From positions 1 through 27,266 of the forward strand of contig JAUWGD010000004.1 of assembly GCA_030606585.1 (NCBI GenBank): 27,266 nt of DNA, in the 5' to 3' direction. The notes under the pieces were generated by a model. It was not told where the DNA came from and made no database searches. It saw only the letters and a list, made by a program, of their open reading frames with translations. The stretch is from Dehalococcoidales bacterium. Its GTDB lineage: Bacteria > Chloroflexota > Dehalococcoidia > Dehalococcoidales > RBG-16-60-22. The translations under genes were made by a program, and so were the position numbers. Of this stretch, positions 11,086 through 17,831 are shown piece by piece. Numbering within the stretch: the stretch's first letter is position 1; each line of letters begins with the position of its first letter.

Positions 11086-11664
11086 TTATCCTTCTTCCGA
11101 TGGCTCTTCACGGCCGGCTTCTGTTGAACCGTTGCCCACCACTACTCTGGCGGGTCGAAGAAGTTTATCATGTAGCATGTAACCCTTTTGAAATTCCTCG
11201 ATAACGATGCCTTCCTTGCCACTTTCCTGCCTTAAGGCTTCGTGGAAATTGGGGTCGAAGGTTTCCCCGGACGCTTTTATCTCCTTGACTCCCTGTCCTT
11301 CCAGAATGGTCTTGAACTTGCGCTCCACCAGCCTGACCCCTTCCACCCATTCATGCTTTTTGTATCTGGGTGGAACAGCTTGGAGCGCCCGTTCCAGGTC
11401 GTCGATGACGGGAAGGAGGCCGAGGATAAGGTTGGCGTTGGCGTAGGTGTTGAATTCCTGCCTTTCCTGCTCCGCGCGCCGCTTGTAATTGACGAAGTCG
11501 GCCTGCGCCCGCTGCCAGTTGGCCAGGTATTCTTCGGCCTTTTCCTTTTCCTCGGCGAGCGCCTGCTCGAAGCTCTCCGCACCTTCTATCTCGGGCGCCT
11601 CGGGTTCAGTGACCTCCGGTTCCGGCTCGCTTTTTTTCACATCTTCTGAATCTTTCGGTATCAT
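11086..11664 (-). CDS. grpE: nucleotide exchange factor GrpE
   Basis: GrpE releases ADP from DnaK and so drives the chaperone cycle. It has 192 residues: an acidic N-terminal tail (1-30), a long coiled coil (about 30-80, FEQALAEEKEKAEEYLANWQ) that dimerises it, and the C-terminal beta wing (ETFDPNFHEALRQESG to LLRPARVVVGNG) that contacts DnaK. Its ATG shares one base with the stop of hrcA (TAATG), so translation is coupled. It lies between hrcA and dnaK, the classical order in Gram-positive and related bacteria. Confidence 0.95.
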   Translation of the reverse strand: MIPKDSEDVKKSEPEPEVTEPEAPEIEGAESFEQALAEEKEKAEEYLANWQRAQADFVNYKRRAEQERQEFNTYANANLILGLLPVIDDLERALQAVPPRYKKHEWVEGVRLVERKFKTILEGQGVKEIKASGETFDPNFHEALRQESGKEGIVIEEFQKGYMLHDKLLRPARVVVGNGSTEAGREEPSEEG

Positions 11665-12719
11665 TATTTCATGTCCTGTTCGCCGCTTATTTCCCTGCCG
11701 TAAAGCCCCGCTACCAGCTGTCCCAGCACCGAAGACAGGTAATCAACCGTGGGTATGGTGCGTGAGTAGGGCATCCTGGTGGGACCGAGCACGGCGATGG
11801 TGCCGGTAGCCTCCTCGGGAAGCCCGTACCGGCAGATGACCACGCTGCAGTTCTGGATGGCAACGTCCTTGTTTTCATTGCCGATAATTACCTGGACGCC
11901 GTGCGGGCTGAGCTTGGACGGGACGATGACCTTTAACAGGCCGCGGCGTTCGACCAGTTCCATGAGCGAACTCATCTGTTCACTGTGGGCAAATTCCGGT
12001 TGATTGAGTATGAAGTGCCATCCTTCGAGGTACGGCTCCTGGTATTCCTGGCTGTCCTCGGCTTTCATAATCTCGATGAGGAAATCGGTCGCCTGCTTTT
12101 CCAGGGGCGTTAGCTCCAGTTTTTTCTCGGAAATCTGCCGGGCAGTTAAACCGTTGTATTCGCTATTCAGCTTGCCGCTGACTATGGTTAGAGTGGGTTG
12201 AGACACGGTTTCGTCAAAGGTAACTAATTGCTGCTTAACTTTAGCGCCTTCAAGAACGACGATTGACAGCGCCCGGGCATCCTGCACGGATATCAGCTCC
12301 ATATGCTTCAATTTACAGTCGGTCGATTTCGGCAGGCTGACTACCGCCACGTTCTGCGCCAGCTTGGCTAAAAGCGTGGCCGTGAGACTTACCCAGGCCT
12401 CGACCTCCTTTTCTACCTGGTGGAAGGTGTGGCTGATAAGTCGTTGCTCTTCCCAGGGGAGATTGACGGCTTCAATCGACCCCACGTAGTGGCGGTATCC
12501 CTTGTCCGAGGGAATACAACCGGCCGAGGTGTGGGGGCGGATAAGGTAACCTTCACTCTCCAGGAGAGCCATCTCGTTACGAATGGTGGCCGGGCTAATA
12601 CCCAGTCTGGCCTCATCGGCGATGACCTGCGAGGGCACGGGCACTGCCCGGGCGATGTATTGCCCGACGATGTAATTCAGTATTTTACCGCTTCTGGCAG
12701 CAATCATTTCTATCTCCAT
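11664..12719 (-). CDS. hrcA: heat-inducible transcription repressor HrcA
   Basis: HrcA is the repressor of class I heat-shock genes and binds the CIRCE operator. At 351 residues it is full length. The N-terminal winged helix (about 8-80) includes the recognition part LGISPATIRNEMALLESEGYLIRPHTSAGCIPSDKGYR, in which the S-x-A-T-I-R-N-E-M and P-H-T-S-A-G signatures of the family are plain. The C-terminal GAF-like dimerisation region ends in a conserved TRMPYSRTIPTVDYLS segment. The first ATG lies on the edge of the CIRCE element; the ATG four codons later is an alternative with GGAG before it. The gene should repress its own operon and be released on heat stress as GroEL/ES becomes limiting; groES/groEL are not in this window. 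Confidence 0.95.
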   Translation of the reverse strand: MEIEMIAARSGKILNYIVGQYIARAVPVPSQVIADEARLGISPATIRNEMALLESEGYLIRPHTSAGCIPSDKGYRHYVGSIEAVNLPWEEQRLISHTFHQVEKEVEAWVSLTATLLAKLAQNVAVVSLPKSTDCKLKHMELISVQDARALSIVVLEGAKVKQQLVTFDETVSQPTLTIVSGKLNSEYNGLTARQISEKKLELTPLEKQATDFLIEIMKAEDSQEYQEPYLEGWHFILNQPEFAHSEQMSSLMELVERRGLLKVIVPSKLSPHGVQVIIGNENKDVAIQNCSVVICRYGLPEEATGTIAVLGPTRMPYSRTIPTVDYLSSVLGQLVAGLYGREISGEQDMK

Positions 12720-12745
12720 TAGCAGTCTCCTGCTTAGACTGCTAA
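12719..12745 (-). promoter_or_regulatory. CIRCE-like operator of hrcA-grpE-dnaK (variant arms)
   Basis: A perfect 9-9-9 inverted repeat, TTAGCAGTC-N9-GACTGCTAA. The CIRCE consensus is TTAGCACTC-N9-GAGTGCTAA, so each arm differs at one position and the two changes are symmetric. On the minus strand the spacer supplies the AGGAG of the ribosome binding site, and the element ends on the first base of the hrcA ATG. The predicted transcription start falls inside it. Confidence 0.85.
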
Positions 12746-12749
12746 TTAT

Positions 12750-12779
12750 AATCTAGCACTTGAGAGGGCAATTTGTCAA
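12750..12779 (-). promoter_or_regulatory. promoter of hrcA-grpE-dnaK
   Basis: On the minus strand, -35 TTGACA (12774-12779), 18-base spacer and -10 TAGATT (12750-12755). A perfect TATAAT lies 5 bases further on but at too long a spacing (23). The CIRCE-like element begins 4 bases downstream of the -10. Confidence 0.6.
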
Positions 12780-12808
12780 GAGAAATAGTCGCAGATTTCG
12801 GGCGTTTC

Positions 12809-12837
12809 TTGACCGTAAACGCTGCCTGTGATACATT
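12809..12837 (+). promoter_or_regulatory. promoter placing the start of transcription at a GTG codon
   Basis: -35 TTGACC (12809-12814), 17-base spacer and -10 TACATT (12832-12837). The GTG of the next gene begins 7 bases after the -10, where transcription is expected to start. Confidence 0.5.
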
Positions 12838-12843
12838 GTAAAC

Positions 12844-13497
12844 GTGGATATCACCTGGTTAGGTCACTCTTGTTTCAGGATTAAAGGCAATCAGGCCGTC
12901 ATCATCACCGACCCCTTCCCCCCGGACACGGGTTATACGCTGGGCAAACAGACCGCCAATATCGTAACGGTCAGCCATCAACACCCCTCGCATTCCTACG
13001 TTCAGGGCATCGGCGGGGAGCCGAGGCTGATTGAGCGCCCCGGCGAATATGAAATCAGCAACGTCCTGATTATCGGCATAGCCACCTATCACGACTCCGT
13101 AAAAGGGCAATCGAGGGGGAAGAATACCGCCTACCTCATGGAGATAGACGGGGTGTCGGTGTGTCACTTGGGCGACATCGGACATGTGCTTAACGATGAA
13201 CAGGTGGAAGAGATGGGCAATGTCGATGTTCTGCTGCTGCCGGTAGGCGGAGTGAACACCATCGACGCGGCCATGGCCGCCGAGGTTATACGCAAGCTAG
13301 AGCCGAAGGCGGTAATCCCCATGCACTACAAGACTCCGGCATTGAAGCGCAAACTGGATCCGGTGGGGGCTTTCCTCAAGGAGATGGGCATGGGACAGGT
13401 CGAACCCCGTCCCAAGGTCTCCTTCAGCAGGTCGAACCTGCCCCTCAGCACGCAGGTGTTCGTGCTGAGCCTTCCGGGTAAAAACGCAACTGCGTAA
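12844..13497 (+). CDS. metallo-beta-lactamase-fold protein (Lactamase_B_3-like) with altered metal motif
   Basis: This 217-residue protein is of the UlaG/UPF0173-like branch of the metallo-beta-lactamase fold. It shows the N-terminal WLGHSCFRI strand, a metal-binding loop, HLGDIGH (about 112-118) and PMHYKTP. The first metal motif reads H45-Q-H47-P-S49-H50: Ser stands where H-x-H-x-D-H enzymes have the aspartate that helps bind the second metal. Either a one-metal or altered site, or a non-hydrolytic role, is possible. The start GTG has no Shine-Dalgarno and lies at the predicted start of transcription. It is divergent from hrcA. The substrate is unknown. Confidence 0.8.
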   Translation: MDITWLGHSCFRIKGNQAVIITDPFPPDTGYTLGKQTANIVTVSHQHPSHSYVQGIGGEPRLIERPGEYEISNVLIIGIATYHDSVKGQSRGKNTAYLMEIDGVSVCHLGDIGHVLNDEQVEEMGNVDVLLLPVGGVNTIDAAMAAEVIRKLEPKAVIPMHYKTPALKRKLDPVGAFLKEMGMGQVEPRPKVSFSRSNLPLSTQVFVLSLPGKNATA

Positions 13498-13509
13498 TTG
13501 CGCAAGCGC
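13487..13509 (+). repeat. tandem 8-mer intergenic repeat
   Basis: CAAC-TGCGTAAT-TGCGCAAG-CGC at the convergent ends of the metallo-beta-lactamase-fold gene and the alpha/beta hydrolase gene. It overlaps the 3' end of the former, supplying its stop codon (TAA). Confidence 0.65.
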
Positions 13510-14244
13510 TTAGTCGCCGTCCAGGAAATCCAGCAGCACCCGATTGAATATGTCGCTATTCTGCTGGTGGGGGGCGTGTCCGAAGCCCGGCAGTACTTTC
13601 AGCCGCGAATTCGGTATTAGTTTCTCCGCCCGGCGGGCGATGGACAGAGGCATGTAGGGGTCGAGGCGTTTCCAGACAAGGAGCGTCGGCGTTTCCAGAC
13701 CGGGCAGTTTATCCAGGCAGAGCCAGTTCGTATCCTCGCCTTCCTTTGCCAGAAACGTGGGATAGGGCTGAGGACGGCTGAGCAGCCGGCGTATTGCCCA
13801 GGCTAAAGTCATTACGGCGGAGCCGAATCTGGTAACTTTGCCAAGTCCGGCGGCATCGATAAGGACCAGCTTACTCACTTTCTCATGATTCTGGAGGGCG
13901 ACGTCCAGGCATACCCTGGCCCCGAAGGAGTGGCCCACAAGAACCGGCTTTTCCATCTCCAGCTTGTTAATAAATTCCAGTAAGAAATCACTGAAGTCCG
14001 AAAGATAGTAGCCGTCCTCGTTCCTTTCGTTCTGCCCGAATCCGATAAGGTCGGGAGCGTAGAGGGTATAGCGGCGGGCGAGGGTGGGGATCGTGTCGAA
14101 CCAGTCACGGGAGTCGCTGGCGCCGCCGTGTACCAGCACGACCGGCGGTCCGCCGCCGGCTTTCAGGTAGTGCGCCCGGTAGCCGTTAACATTCAGCTTG
14201 AGTCGCTCGATGTCTCTCCGGTCGTGTTTAATCTCCTTTGTCAC
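13510..14244 (-). CDS. alpha/beta-fold hydrolase
   Basis: A 244-residue serine hydrolase of the alpha/beta fold. The oxyanion-side motif VVLVHGGASDSRDW is at 35-48. The nucleophile elbow GHSFGAR puts Ser106 in the active site. Asp195 (KRLDPYMP) and His223 (GFGHAPHQQ) complete a plausible triad. Related proteins hydrolyse esters, C-C bonds (meta-cleavage hydrolases) or lactones; the substrate cannot be told. There is no signal peptide, so it is cytosolic. The start is a GTG with GAGG 9 bases upstream, lying 17 bases inside the end of the lysR gene, so the pair forms one transcript. Confidence 0.85.
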   Translation of the reverse strand: MTKEIKHDRRDIERLKLNVNGYRAHYLKAGGGPPVVLVHGGASDSRDWFDTIPTLARRYTLYAPDLIGFGQNERNEDGYYLSDFSDFLLEFINKLEMEKPVLVGHSFGARVCLDVALQNHEKVSKLVLIDAAGLGKVTRFGSAVMTLAWAIRRLLSRPQPYPTFLAKEGEDTNWLCLDKLPGLETPTLLVWKRLDPYMPLSIARRAEKLIPNSRLKVLPGFGHAPHQQNSDIFNRVLLDFLDGD

Positions 14245-15139
14245 CTTGTGCAGCCTCTATCTTGATAAAATTGATAAATTCCTCGAGCAAGCGTGATACT
14301 ACGCTCTCCTGCCGGTAGATACAATAAAAGTCCCGGCTCAGCCGCAGTCCGCGCACGCCGACCTGCCTTACCAGGTCCAGCGCCACACTCTTCTTAATGG
14401 CCAGGTTCGATACGAAGGCGATGCCGGCCCCGGCGGCCACCGCCGAGACCACTGACTGGGTGGTCCCCAGGACAAGGTTGGGTGACCATTTCCTCAGGTC
14501 AAGTCCGACCTGGGACAGTCGGTTTTCCAGGCTGAGCTGCGTGCCTGAGGTAGCCTCGCGGAAGATGAGCGGTTCGCCTTCCAGTTCGTTCGGAGAAACC
14601 TCACCTTTCCGGGCGAAGGGATGCTCCGGAAAAACGATGAGGACAATCTCATCGCCGGCCACCTTGAAAGACGCCAGGTCCTGACCTTCCGGCGCCATAC
14701 CGCAGAATCCCACCTCGTAGGTGTTATTGCGAACTCCGTTGATAACCGTAAGTGAATCGGAGACGTCCATCTGGATTTTTACGGCCGGGTGCCGCTGCTT
14801 GAAGCTTGCCAGGAGTGCGGGCAGCAGAAACTCGCCGGGGATGGTGCTGGCGGTGATAAGCAGGTCTCCGGAAACTTCCTCACGCAACTGCTCCAGGTCG
14901 CCCCGGAGGCGGTCGCGTTCCGCCTCTACGGACTCGGCGAACCGGAGCAGGCGTTTACCGGCGGCGGTCAGGGTAATAGCCCTCTGTGTGCGGTCGATGA
15001 GGCGTATGCCGAGTTCGTGCTCCAGCTTCTGAATCTGGAAAGACACCGCCGGCTGGCTGATAGCCAGCTTTTTAGCTACCCCGGAGAAGCTGCCGAGCCT
15101 GACTACTTCCTGAAAGGTTTTAAGGTGGTCAATATTCAT
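14228..15139 (-). CDS. LysR-family transcriptional regulator
   Basis: A 303-residue LTTR. The N-terminal winged helix-turn-helix (1-60: MNIDHLKTFQEVVRLGSFSG, then AISQPAVSFQIQKLEHELGI) is followed by a linker helix and a two-lobed effector-binding domain (about 90-295). The N-terminus is close in style to CysB/CysL-type regulators. It is divergent from the yedF-selD genes, and a long inverted repeat sits in the shared 144-base gap, so it probably controls that selenium locus as well as itself and the hydrolase gene it overlaps. The ATG has no Shine-Dalgarno and the leader is very AT-rich. The effector is unknown. Confidence 0.9.
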   Translation of the reverse strand: MNIDHLKTFQEVVRLGSFSGVAKKLAISQPAVSFQIQKLEHELGIRLIDRTQRAITLTAAGKRLLRFAESVEAERDRLRGDLEQLREEVSGDLLITASTIPGEFLLPALLASFKQRHPAVKIQMDVSDSLTVINGVRNNTYEVGFCGMAPEGQDLASFKVAGDEIVLIVFPEHPFARKGEVSPNELEGEPLIFREATSGTQLSLENRLSQVGLDLRKWSPNLVLGTTQSVVSAVAAGAGIAFVSNLAIKKSVALDLVRQVGVRGLRLSRDFYCIYRQESVVSRLLEEFINFIKIEAAQGDKGD

Positions 15140-15153
15140 ATTTTTATATAACT

Positions 15154-15190
15154 ATAAGTATTATTTATGTTGCGCTAAGATAATACTTAT
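15154..15190. promoter_or_regulatory. inverted repeat, probable LysR operator between lysR and yedF-selD
   Basis: The arms ATAAGTATTA (15154-15163) and TAATACTTAT (15181-15190) are perfect reverse complements 17 bases apart. Counting inward, 14 of 16 positions match. The right arm lies between the -35 and -10 of the yedF promoter. Confidence 0.65.
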
Positions 15191-15198
15191 GATATAAT
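15170..15198 (+). promoter_or_regulatory. promoter of yedF-like gene and selD
   Basis: TTGCGC (15170-15175), 17-base spacer, TATAAT (15193-15198). The right arm of the inverted repeat fills the spacer, so regulator binding would act directly on polymerase access. The -35 is weak, as in activator-dependent promoters. Confidence 0.5.
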
Positions 15199-15283
15199 CC
15201 TCCATGGTTATTTTATGGCATTAACGGCGAATCATCAAGGGGAAGGAGAGGGAGAGACTCGCAAAGCTAAAAAGAGGTGAAGT

Positions 15284-15619
15284 ATGCCATTTAAAGTAAT
15301 TTTAATACAATCAGGGGTACTGGGTAGAGGTGACGAGGAACTTGGTATGTTACTCATGGCTAATTTTTTAAGATTGCTCGAAGAGAGCCAGGACAAACCG
15401 AAAACTCTGGTATTCTGGAATGAGGGAGTGCGACTGATATGTGAAGGCTCCTGGGCCCTCGGACATCTCAAAAAGCTCGAGGAACTGGGAGTTGAGATAT
15501 TAGCCTGCACTACCTGTCTTGAATATTATGAACTTGTGGATAAATTAAGGGTTGGCAAACCGACAACAATGCATAAGACAATTCAGTTAATGCTCAGTTC
15601 AGACATGGTTTGTTTATAA
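15284..15619 (+). CDS. yedF: YedF-like selenium-metabolism protein, DsrE domain only
   Basis: A 111-residue DsrE/DsrF-like protein. The order SGVLGRGDEELGMLLMANFL, FWNEGVRLICEGS, LKKLEELGVEIL, then C75-TT-C78-LEYY matches the C-terminal domain of YedF (TIGR03527, 'selenium metabolism protein YedF'). Full YedF has about 190 residues with an N-terminal TusA/SirA-like domain; that domain is absent here and no trace is visible upstream. The ATG has AGAGGTG in a good place. It precedes selD by 77 bases in the same direction, which supports a role in selenium handling (sulfur or selenium carrier). Its exact chemistry is not established. Confidence 0.8.
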   Translation: MPFKVILIQSGVLGRGDEELGMLLMANFLRLLEESQDKPKTLVFWNEGVRLICEGSWALGHLKKLEELGVEILACTTCLEYYELVDKLRVGKPTTMHKTIQLMLSSDMVCL

Positions 15620-15696
15620 GCTTGGACTATTTCCCCTTCGCTCGCATACTGGCGCTCTCAATCGTTGGGGAGTAGAATATAACCGAGGTAGATTAT

Positions 15697-16743
15697 ATGG
15701 ACGATAAACCTAGGCGCCTCACCGAGACCGTTCACGGGTCGGGTTGAGCTTGCAAAATGGGTCCGGGTGACCTCGCCAAAGCGCTGGCCGGCCTGCCTTT
15801 GCAGTCCCACCCCAATCTCATCGTGGGGATGGAGAGTGCTGAGGATGCCGGCGTCTACAAGCTCACGGACGACCTCGCTATCGTGCAGACGGTCGATTTC
15901 TTTACGCCGATTGTCGATGACCCTTACGACTTCGGGCGGATTGCCGCGGCCAACTCCCTGAGCGACGTTTACGCCATGGGCGGCAGTCCACTGACGGCGT
16001 TGAATGTCGTCTGCTTCCCGCAGGATAAAATGGAGATATCTATTTTACAAGAGGTCTTGCGCGGGGGCATGGACAAGATGCAAGAGGCCGGGGTGATACT
16101 GGTCGGCGGGCACAGCGTCGAAGACCCGGAGCTCAAGTACGGCCTGTCGGTCACGGGCACCATCCACCCCGACAAAGTTGTTCGCAATAACGGCGCCAGA
16201 GCGGGCGACCGGCTCATCCTGACCAAGCCGCTGGGCACGGGAATCATCAGCACGGCAATCAAAGGTGGTACGGCCGGCGAAGAAGCCGTCTCCGAAATCG
16301 TGAAGTCCATGACCGCGCTGAACCGGACGGCCTCGGAGATGATGCAGGAGGTCGGCGTACACGCCTGCACGGATATTACCGGCTTTGGCCTGCTGGGCCA
16401 CGTCGCCGAGATGATTGAAGGGACGGAAGTGGGCATGGAGATAGACTCTGCCGCCGTTCCCATTTTTACCGATGCGAAAGGACTCGCCGAAATGGGCATG
16501 ATTCCCGGCGGTTTACACCGCAACCGCGAATTTCGTAAAGACATGGTGGAAATATCCAGGGGAGTACCTCAATATCTGCAGGACATCCTCTTCGACCCGC
16601 AGACCTCCGGCGGACTGCTGATAGCCGTGCCGCATGAGAAGGCATGGATTCTACTGGAAAAACTGCATAGTGAAGGCGTTGCCGAGGCGGCGATTATCGG
16701 GGGGGTGGTAGCGGAGATAAAGGGGAAGATCAGGGTCAAGTAG
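15697..16743 (+). CDS. selD: selenide, water dikinase SelD, itself a selenoprotein (Sec17, TGA at 15745)
   Basis: SelD makes selenophosphate from selenide and ATP, the selenium donor for Sec-tRNA and selenouridine. From ATG 15697 (GAGG 8 bases upstream) the frame reads MDDKPRRLTETVHGSG-U-ACK, where the TGA at codon 17 matches the catalytic Cys17 of E. coli SelD and K20 matches the essential Lys20. It then runs on without a stop to 16743, 348 residues in all against 347 in E. coli. Further motifs are the Asp-rich DDLAIVQTVDFFTPIVDD, LVGGHSVED, DITGFGLLGH and FDPQTSGGLL. A start at the Met at 15757 would remove the whole catalytic N-terminus. Sec-containing SelD is known in other bacteria and archaea. 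It lies downstream of the yedF-like gene. Confidence 0.93.
15748..15775 (+). promoter_or_regulatory. candidate bacterial SECIS element of selD
   Basis: Directly after the TGA, GGTC (15760-15763) pairs with GACC (15769-15772) around a CGGGT loop, and a G-U pair can extend the stem. The loop starts 16 bases after the TGA and has G at its second position, as in bacterial SECIS hairpins. The stem is short, so this is tentative. Confidence 0.4.
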
Positions 16744-16813
16744 CCACGGAGCGGTTTGAAAAAATTATATTATTCATCTACAGTATTTTTTTTAATGCCT
16801 TGAGGTTGTGAAG

Positions 16814-17407
16814 GTGCGGAATATCAGGAATATTTTAAACATCACCACGAAAAGCGAAAAAAACAGAGCGACCATCTGCGGCGCCATAAAGTCGCGGCAA
16901 GTCATCGAGTTCTACTATCATGGCGGCTACCGCACGGTGGAACCTTTCTGCCTGGGGGTAGTCCTGTCAACCGAGGCCGATAACGAGTCGCTTATCTGCT
17001 ATCAGGTCGGGGGATTCAGCGAGTTGAGAGAGGTGGTGGGCTGGAAGCTCTACCGCGCCTCGGAGATGGAGGATATCGAAGTATTGAATGAGCAGTTCAG
17101 CGGCAACAGGACCGACTATGACCCGAGTGATATGAGCCTGGAGGTAATCCGCTGCTATGTGGCCCCGGTGAAGGAAGAGCCGAAGCCGGAAACGGTACCG
17201 GCTTATGAGGGACCCGAGATGCTGGAATCGAGATATTTAACTCATAATGAGCTTATGCGAAGATTTCGTTTTACTCACCCCATCCCCGTCCCGGAAATAT
17301 ACACTTATATTTTCTCCGGCCCATGGTTCAAACCCCCGCCAGAGCGCACAGAATGGAAAAATAAGCACTTTAAGCAGGCATTTGGGGAAACATACCTCAT
17401 GGCTTAA
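16814..17407 (+). CDS. WYL-domain-like protein without DNA-binding domain
   Basis: A protein of 197 residues from the GTG at 16814. Its first half resembles a WYL domain: AIKSRQVIEFYYHGGYRTVE, PFCLGVVL, GWKLYRASEMEDIEVLNEQF follow the pattern of the strands that sense ligands or nucleic acid in WYL regulators. The usual N-terminal helix-turn-helix is missing. The second half (about 120-197) is proline-rich and unfamiliar. GAGG lies 8 bases before this GTG; the in-frame GTG at 16808 is only 2 bases from GAGG and less likely. It stands alone between selD and the convergent parA pair. The function is not known. Confidence 0.6.
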   Translation: MRNIRNILNITTKSEKNRATICGAIKSRQVIEFYYHGGYRTVEPFCLGVVLSTEADNESLICYQVGGFSELREVVGWKLYRASEMEDIEVLNEQFSGNRTDYDPSDMSLEVIRCYVAPVKEEPKPETVPAYEGPEMLESRYLTHNELMRRFRFTHPIPVPEIYTYIFSGPWFKPPPERTEWKNKHFKQAFGETYLMA

Positions 17408-17483
17408 ACCGCCTGAGATTTGGGGCACCGGAGCTGACATTCATTATCGATTTTCCTTATGTGTTTATTATCGTGCATAGATA

Positions 17484-17831
17484 TTAACGTAGCTGCTCGG
17501 TCACTCTCTTGAGCAGCTCCTGGTCGTCCCGGACGCCGCGTACATCGAGGTTCGTCTGGCGGAAAGCCCGCACCATAGCCTCGATGAGCTTGGTCTTGCT
17601 GAGCTTTTTACCGCCGCTGAATTTAGCCGTCGATGCCAGATTTTCCAGGTAGGCGTCCTCTTCCCTGTTCAGAAAGACGGACAATTTTATCACGGCCGAC
17701 CGGTGAGGTTCGGATTTCGGGACGGGCTCCGTCGGCTCCGGTGGCTTTGCAGCGGCGGGACGGTCGACGCCGGTAAGGCGGTCAAGAGCGGTTCCGTAGG
17801 CAAGCTCCTCGGTTATCTTAGCTCTTTTCAT
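17484..17831 (-). CDS. small ribbon-helix-helix-like partner of ParA
   Basis: A 115-residue protein. The first 50 residues are proline-rich and probably disordered. The C-terminal half (about 48-95: VIKLSVFLNREEDAYLENLA, then KLSKTKLIEAMVRAF) has the strand-helix-helix pattern of a ribbon-helix-helix DNA-binding fold. It overlaps the end of the parA gene by 14 bases, the arrangement of ParA with a small centromere-binding partner (ParG/Omega-like). No ParB-like domain is present. The DNA-binding role is inferred from pattern and neighbour only. Confidence 0.6.
   Translation of the reverse strand: MKRAKITEELAYGTALDRLTGVDRPAAAKPPEPTEPVPKSEPHRSAVIKLSVFLNREEDAYLENLASTAKFSGGKKLSKTKLIEAMVRAFRQTNLDVRGVRDDQELLKRVTEQLR

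Noticed and set aside
15235..15510. 91-codon minus-strand frame opposite the yedF-like gene
   Set aside because: Antisense to a recognised family; low-complexity serine-rich translation.
15757..16743. SelD starting at the Met at 15757
   Set aside because: It would lack the catalytic residue 17 and Lys20. The upstream frame through TGA restores both at exactly the right positions and has its own ribosome binding site.
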